NCBI GenBank assembly: GCA_002389905.1
Contig: DGRE01000044.1
Coordinates: 1-52,613 of the forward strand
Direction: 5' to 3'
DNA length: 52,613 bases
Source of the DNA: Hungatella sp. UBA4396
GTDB lineage: Bacteria > Bacillota > Clostridia > Lachnospirales > Lachnospiraceae
The first letter of the stretch is position 1, and every line of letters begins with the position of its first letter. Below, piece after piece: positions 49,695 to 52,613 of this stretch. A program made the translations under genes and the position numbers. Below the pieces are notes generated by a model. That model did not search any database and had not been told where the DNA came from. It saw only the letters and a program-made list of their open reading frames with translations.

Positions 49695-49844
49695 ACGTTA
49701 TCCGAAAGGGTAACGGGCCTTTTGTTTCAAGTAACTTACTTGAAATCACAAAGCTTTTTCATACTCATACCGGACGGTGCAAGCCGTCCGGCCCCCCTAA
49801 AGAATTTGTTTAGCCGCTCTCATTTGATGAGGAGTGGTTTTTTT
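49695..49844 (+). ncRNA. Orphan structured small RNA candidate
   Basis: The 429-nt gap between mreB and the ABC-F gene has no ORF but holds four successive hairpins on the plus strand. They are gttatcc-GAAA-gggtaac (49697-49714), tttcaagt/acttgaaa (about 49724-49744), ccggacgg-TGCAAG-ccgtccgg (about 49770-49791), and a terminator stem ccgctc/ggagtgg followed by TTTTTTT (49813-49844). A promoter lies just upstream and no plus-strand gene follows for 1.8 kb. It does not match a riboswitch class I can recognise. It could also act in the mreB leader on the other strand. Confidence 0.55.
49813..49844 (+). terminator. Intrinsic terminator of the orphan RNA
   Basis: Ten-pair stem with one bulge and a TTG loop, followed by seven T. 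Confidence 0.75.
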
Positions 49845-49872
49845 GTGCATGAAAACCTTATATTCATCCTAG

Positions 49873-49905
49873 AAAAAAGACCATCTCACATTCAGCGAGA
49901 CAGTC
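49873..49905 (-). terminator. Terminator after the ABC-F gene
   Basis: Minus-strand stem agactgtctc/gagatggtct with two G-U pairs, then TTTTTT. Confidence 0.8.
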
Positions 49906-49918
49906 TCTCTTATCATTA

Positions 49919-51475
49919 TCAAGACAATCGAAGCGCCCAATCCTTACAATCCAAAACTCTGGTTGCAACCCCTTCATAAAATTCCGGTTCATGGCAGATC
50001 AGAAGAATGCTGCCTTTGTACGCCTTTAACGCCCTCTTTAACTCTTCCTTTGCTTCCACATCCAGATGATTTGTGGGCTCGTCTAAAAGAAGAAGATTGC
50101 TTTCCCGGTTGATCAGCTTGCAAAGCCTTACCTTGGCCTGCTCACCTCCGCTGAGAACCCGGACCTGGCTTTCAATATGCTTGGTGGTCAGTCCGCACTT
50201 TGCCAATGCCGACCGCACCTGATACTGGGTATAAGAAGGGAATTCCTTCCAGATCTCTTCAATACAGGTTGTGGTATTGCCCGGGGCCATTTCCTGCTCA
50301 AAATATCCGATGGATAAGTAATCTCCAAGCTCCACCTCTCCCTCAAGGGATGGTGTCATTCCCAGAATGCTTTTCAGCAATGTGGTCTTTCCGATTCCGT
50401 TTGCTCCCACCAGAACCACTTTTTCCCCACGCTCCATATACAGATTCAAGGGCCTGGACAGAGGTTCCTCATAGCCGATAACCATATCCCTTGTTTCAAA
50501 AATACATTTCCCCGCCGCACGTGCTTCCATAAAATTGAATTCCGGCTTCGGTTTATCCTTTGCAAGTTCAATCACTTCCATCTTGTCCAGCTTTTTCTGT
50601 CTGGACATAGCCATATTTCTGGTGGAAACTCTGGCCTTATTCCGGGCCACAAAATCCTCCAGTTCAGCAATTTCCTGCTGCTGCCGCTTATAAGCTGCCT
50701 CCAGCTGGGCCTTCTTCACCGCATGAACCTCCTGGAACTTATCATAGTCACCTACATACCGGTCCAGACTCTGATTTTCCATGTGGTAAATAATGTTGAT
50801 AACGCTGTTTAAAAACGGTATATCATGAGAAATCAGGATAAAGGCATTTTCATATTCCTGAAGATAGCGCTTCAGCCATTCAATATGCTGGGCATCCAAA
50901 TAGTTGGTAGGCTCGTCCAGAAGCAGAATGTCCGGCTTCTCCAGCAAAAGCTTTCCAAGTAAAACCTTGGTTCTCTGGCCTCCGCTCAGCTCTGTCACGT
51001 CCTTATCAAGTCCCATATCCGTAAGGCCAAGGGCCCTTGCCACTTCCTCCACCTTGGAGTCAATGATGTAAAAATCATGGGCCATTAAAAGGTCCTGAAT
51101 GGTTCCCAGCTCCTCCATCATGGCAGCCAGAGTCTCCTCATCTGCCTCTCCCATTTTGTCACAGAGCTCATTCATCTGATCTTCCATCTGAAACAGGAAG
51201 GCAAAGGCGTTTTTTAAGACGTCCCGTATGGTCATTCCCTTTTCCAGAACCGTATGCTGATCCAGATAACCGGTGCGGACCCGTTTGGCCCATTCCACTT
51301 TTCCCTCATCCGGCTGCAGCTTTCCGGTTATAATATTCATAAATGTGGATTTGCCTTCTCCGTTGGCTCCGATCAGCCCGATATGCTCTCCCTTTAACAA
51401 CCGGAAAGACACATCCTGAAAAATAGCGCGGTCGCCAAATCCGTGTGTCAGATGCTCTACATTTAAAATGCTCAT
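49919..51475 (-). CDS. ABC-F family ATPase, YbiT-like
   Basis: 518 aa with two ABC domains and no membrane segment. Walker A motifs are GANGEGKST and GANGIGKTT, signatures LSGGQRTKVLLGKLL and LSGGEQAKVRLCKLI, Walker B ILLLDEPTNYLD and LLLLDEPTNHLD. The linker of about 70 charged residues between domains (YVGDYDKFQEVHAVKKAQLEAAYKRQQQEI) is the ribosome-contacting P-site motif. ABC-F proteins rescue or protect ribosomes; the closest type looks like housekeeping YbiT rather than an antibiotic-resistance factor. The start has AGAGGAG upstream. Confidence 0.93.
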   Translation of the reverse strand: MSILNVEHLTHGFGDRAIFQDVSFRLLKGEHIGLIGANGEGKSTFMNIITGKLQPDEGKVEWAKRVRTGYLDQHTVLEKGMTIRDVLKNAFAFLFQMEDQMNELCDKMGEADEETLAAMMEELGTIQDLLMAHDFYIIDSKVEEVARALGLTDMGLDKDVTELSGGQRTKVLLGKLLLEKPDILLLDEPTNYLDAQHIEWLKRYLQEYENAFILISHDIPFLNSVINIIYHMENQSLDRYVGDYDKFQEVHAVKKAQLEAAYKRQQQEIAELEDFVARNKARVSTRNMAMSRQKKLDKMEVIELAKDKPKPEFNFMEARAAGKCIFETRDMVIGYEEPLSRPLNLYMERGEKVVLVGANGIGKTTLLKSILGMTPSLEGEVELGDYLSIGYFEQEMAPGNTTTCIEEIWKEFPSYTQYQVRSALAKCGLTTKHIESQVRVLSGGEQAKVRLCKLINRESNLLLLDEPTNHLDVEAKEELKRALKAYKGSILLICHEPEFYEGVATRVLDCKDWALRLS

Positions 51476-51544
51476 CGAAAAACTCCTCTATTAATAGTTG
51501 ACGGTTTTGCCTGATGCTTTTCCGCCGTAATACGAAACAACATA

Positions 51545-51573
51545 ATTCTACACGACGAGGAGAATTAAAGCAA
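51545..51573 (-). promoter_or_regulatory. Promoter of the ABC-F gene
   Basis: Minus-strand TTGCTT (51568-51573), 17 bp, TAGAAT (51545-51550), giving a leader of about 60 nt. Confidence 0.65.
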
Positions 51574-51637
51574 GCAAAAATACCATATAGCCGCAGTTTT
51601 ACCATTGATATTCATCTAACCGCCTTACCGAATCAAG

Positions 51638-51666
51638 TTGCAAAATATTGTAAAAACATTTATGAT
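51638..51666 (+). promoter_or_regulatory. Promoter of the CmpB-type membrane protein gene
   Basis: TTGCAA (51638-51643), 17 bp, TATGAT (51661-51666). The expected start near 51673 lies before the ATG at 51695 and excludes the longer reading frame. Confidence 0.7.
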
Positions 51667-51694
51667 AAAGCCAAAAGAAGAAAGGATTAGTCTT

Positions 51695-52552
51695 ATGTAC
51701 GTCTACACATGGTATCAATGGCTGATGTTTTTTTATGTGTATTGCTTTTTTGGCTGGATCTTTGAATCTGCTTATGTTTCTATAAAGAGTGCCGGTTTCA
51801 TTAACAGAGGATTTCTCCGTCTCCCTCTCCTTCCCCTCTATGGGAGCGGGGCCATTCTCATGCTGTTTCTGACCATTCCGGTACAGAATCATTTATTTCT
51901 GGTGTTCCTCTTCGGTATGGCCGGTGCTACGGTTTTGGAATACGTGACCGGTTATGTCATGGAACGGCTCTTTAAAATGAAATACTGGGACTATAGCGGT
52001 AAACCATTTAATTTGAATGGCTATATCTGTCTCACAAGCTCCCTGGCCTGGGGCCTTCTTACCATCATGCTTACGGAATTCATCCACCGGCCTGTGGAAT
52101 GGCTGATTTTCCAGATCAATCCCGTCTTGTGCACAGCCCTTTCTCTTGCCCTCTTCGGCCTGTTTCTGGCTGATGCCATACATTCCACCAGAGAGGCCCT
52201 GGATCTTGGCCGGGTGCTGGAATCCATGACAAAGCTGAAGACAGAACTGGAGGAGGCCCAGGTCCAGATTGCCTTGTTAAAGGCCGAAACCACGGATAAG
52301 GTGGCAGAGCTTCGGACCGAGGTACGCTTAAAGGCTGCCTCTTTAAAAGCTGAAACTGTGGATGTCTTAAAGGAATCTGTTCTGGCGGAACGCCTCCAGT
52401 CATTGACAGAGGCCAGGGAGAAATTGACAAAGCGTCTGACCATTTCCACCAAAGGTATTCTGCGGCGAAATCCTTCTGCTTCTTCCCGTCTGTTTGGAGA
52501 CGCATTGAAAGAATTAAAGGAATATTCCAGAAAATACAGAAAATCAGAATAA
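51695..52552 (+). CDS. CmpB-type putative ABC transporter membrane protein (PF06541-like)
   Basis: 285 aa. Four to five transmembrane helices (about residues 8-170) carry the family pattern YCFFGWIFESAYVSIKSAGFINRGFLRLPLLPLYGSGAI, then VLEYVTGYVMERLFKMKYWDYSGKPFNLNGYICL. The C-terminal ~110 residues form a long charged coiled coil rich in Lys/Glu, with repeated LKAET segments. Common in Clostridia; function unknown despite the ABC-transporter label. The start at 51695 has AAAGGA upstream and follows the promoter. Confidence 0.85.
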   Translation: MYVYTWYQWLMFFYVYCFFGWIFESAYVSIKSAGFINRGFLRLPLLPLYGSGAILMLFLTIPVQNHLFLVFLFGMAGATVLEYVTGYVMERLFKMKYWDYSGKPFNLNGYICLTSSLAWGLLTIMLTEFIHRPVEWLIFQINPVLCTALSLALFGLFLADAIHSTREALDLGRVLESMTKLKTELEEAQVQIALLKAETTDKVAELRTEVRLKAASLKAETVDVLKESVLAERLQSLTEAREKLTKRLTISTKGILRRNPSASSRLFGDALKELKEYSRKYRKSE

Positions 52553-52613
52553 TAAGCTCTTATCACCGACTACAGAAAGTCTTGTATGCAGAATCACAGC
52601 CACCAGTATAACT

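Noticed and set aside
49697..49800. Possible cyclic-di-GMP-I riboswitch (GAAA tetraloop stem and CACAAAGC stretch)
   Set aside because: The conserved GEMM core segments and receptor are not present in the right order, and no plus-strand gene follows.
1..52613. CRISPR arrays, tRNA or rRNA genes, insertion sequences
   Set aside because: No regularly spaced repeats, cloverleaf signatures or transposase-like frames were seen.

Overview
The window looks like chromosome of a low-to-mid GC anaerobic Bacillota, most likely Clostridia of the Lachnospiraceae type. The basis is the rho-rpmE-DUF1385-prmC-prfA gene order, strong AGGAGG ribosome binding sites, sigma-A type promoters, a Firmicutes-style L10 leader, a cysteine-type L31, and MerR/AraC/ABC sugar clusters. 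The species is inferred from gene content only.

Positions 1-10.5 kb are accessory DNA, probably the end of an integrated element. They hold a truncated membrane protein gene, a complete Fst/Hol_Tox-like type I toxin-antitoxin locus (missed by length-limited ORF calling), a HicAB type II toxin-antitoxin pair whose toxin seems to start at AUU, an element-type SSB, and a tightly coupled minus-strand operon. That operon encodes two large secreted wall-binding proteins (758 and 1402 aa) plus small membrane or secreted partners. One small gene in it appears frame-disrupted.

Positions 10.8-20.9 kb are core genome: a LysR regulator divergent from an L-cysteine desulfidase, then a minus-strand block running rarA, rho, rpmE, DUF1385, prmC, prfA. 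A Gfo/Idh/MocA oxidoreductase gene carries an in-frame premature stop.

Positions 20.9-27.4 kb hold a metal/oxyanion cluster: a FecBCD/MolABC-like ABC importer, a second ABC ATPase with an N-terminal helical DUF1858-like module, a cytosolic binding-protein-fold protein with a similar module, and a SIMIBI (HypB/UreG-like) GTPase with two CxxC pairs. All lie divergent from a ModE-type regulator, and a ModE-box-like palindrome sits at the promoter. This is the strongest candidate for an undescribed system, possibly molybdate/tungstate uptake plus intracellular delivery.

Positions 27.4-29.9 kb are a DUF1538 membrane protein with two PII-like proteins, apparently transcribed from a leaderless promoter. 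Positions 29.9-34.9 kb hold a polysaccharide deacetylase, a cold-shock protein with a structured leader, and the ribosomal block rpmG-secE-nusG-rplK-rplA-(L10 leader)-rplJ-rplL, which terminates without rpoBC.

Positions 35.0-43.5 kb are a sugar-acid cluster (enolase-superfamily dehydratase, MalFG-like permeases, lipoprotein, AraC regulator) and dTDP-sugar genes rfbA-rfbB-rfbD. The rfb genes lie behind a MerR-type 19-bp-spacer promoter, next to a MerR-methyltransferase fusion gene. Positions 43.5-52.6 kb carry a GNAT acetyltransferase, comF, recD2, mreB, an apparent orphan structured small RNA, an ABC-F ATPase and a CmpB-type membrane protein.
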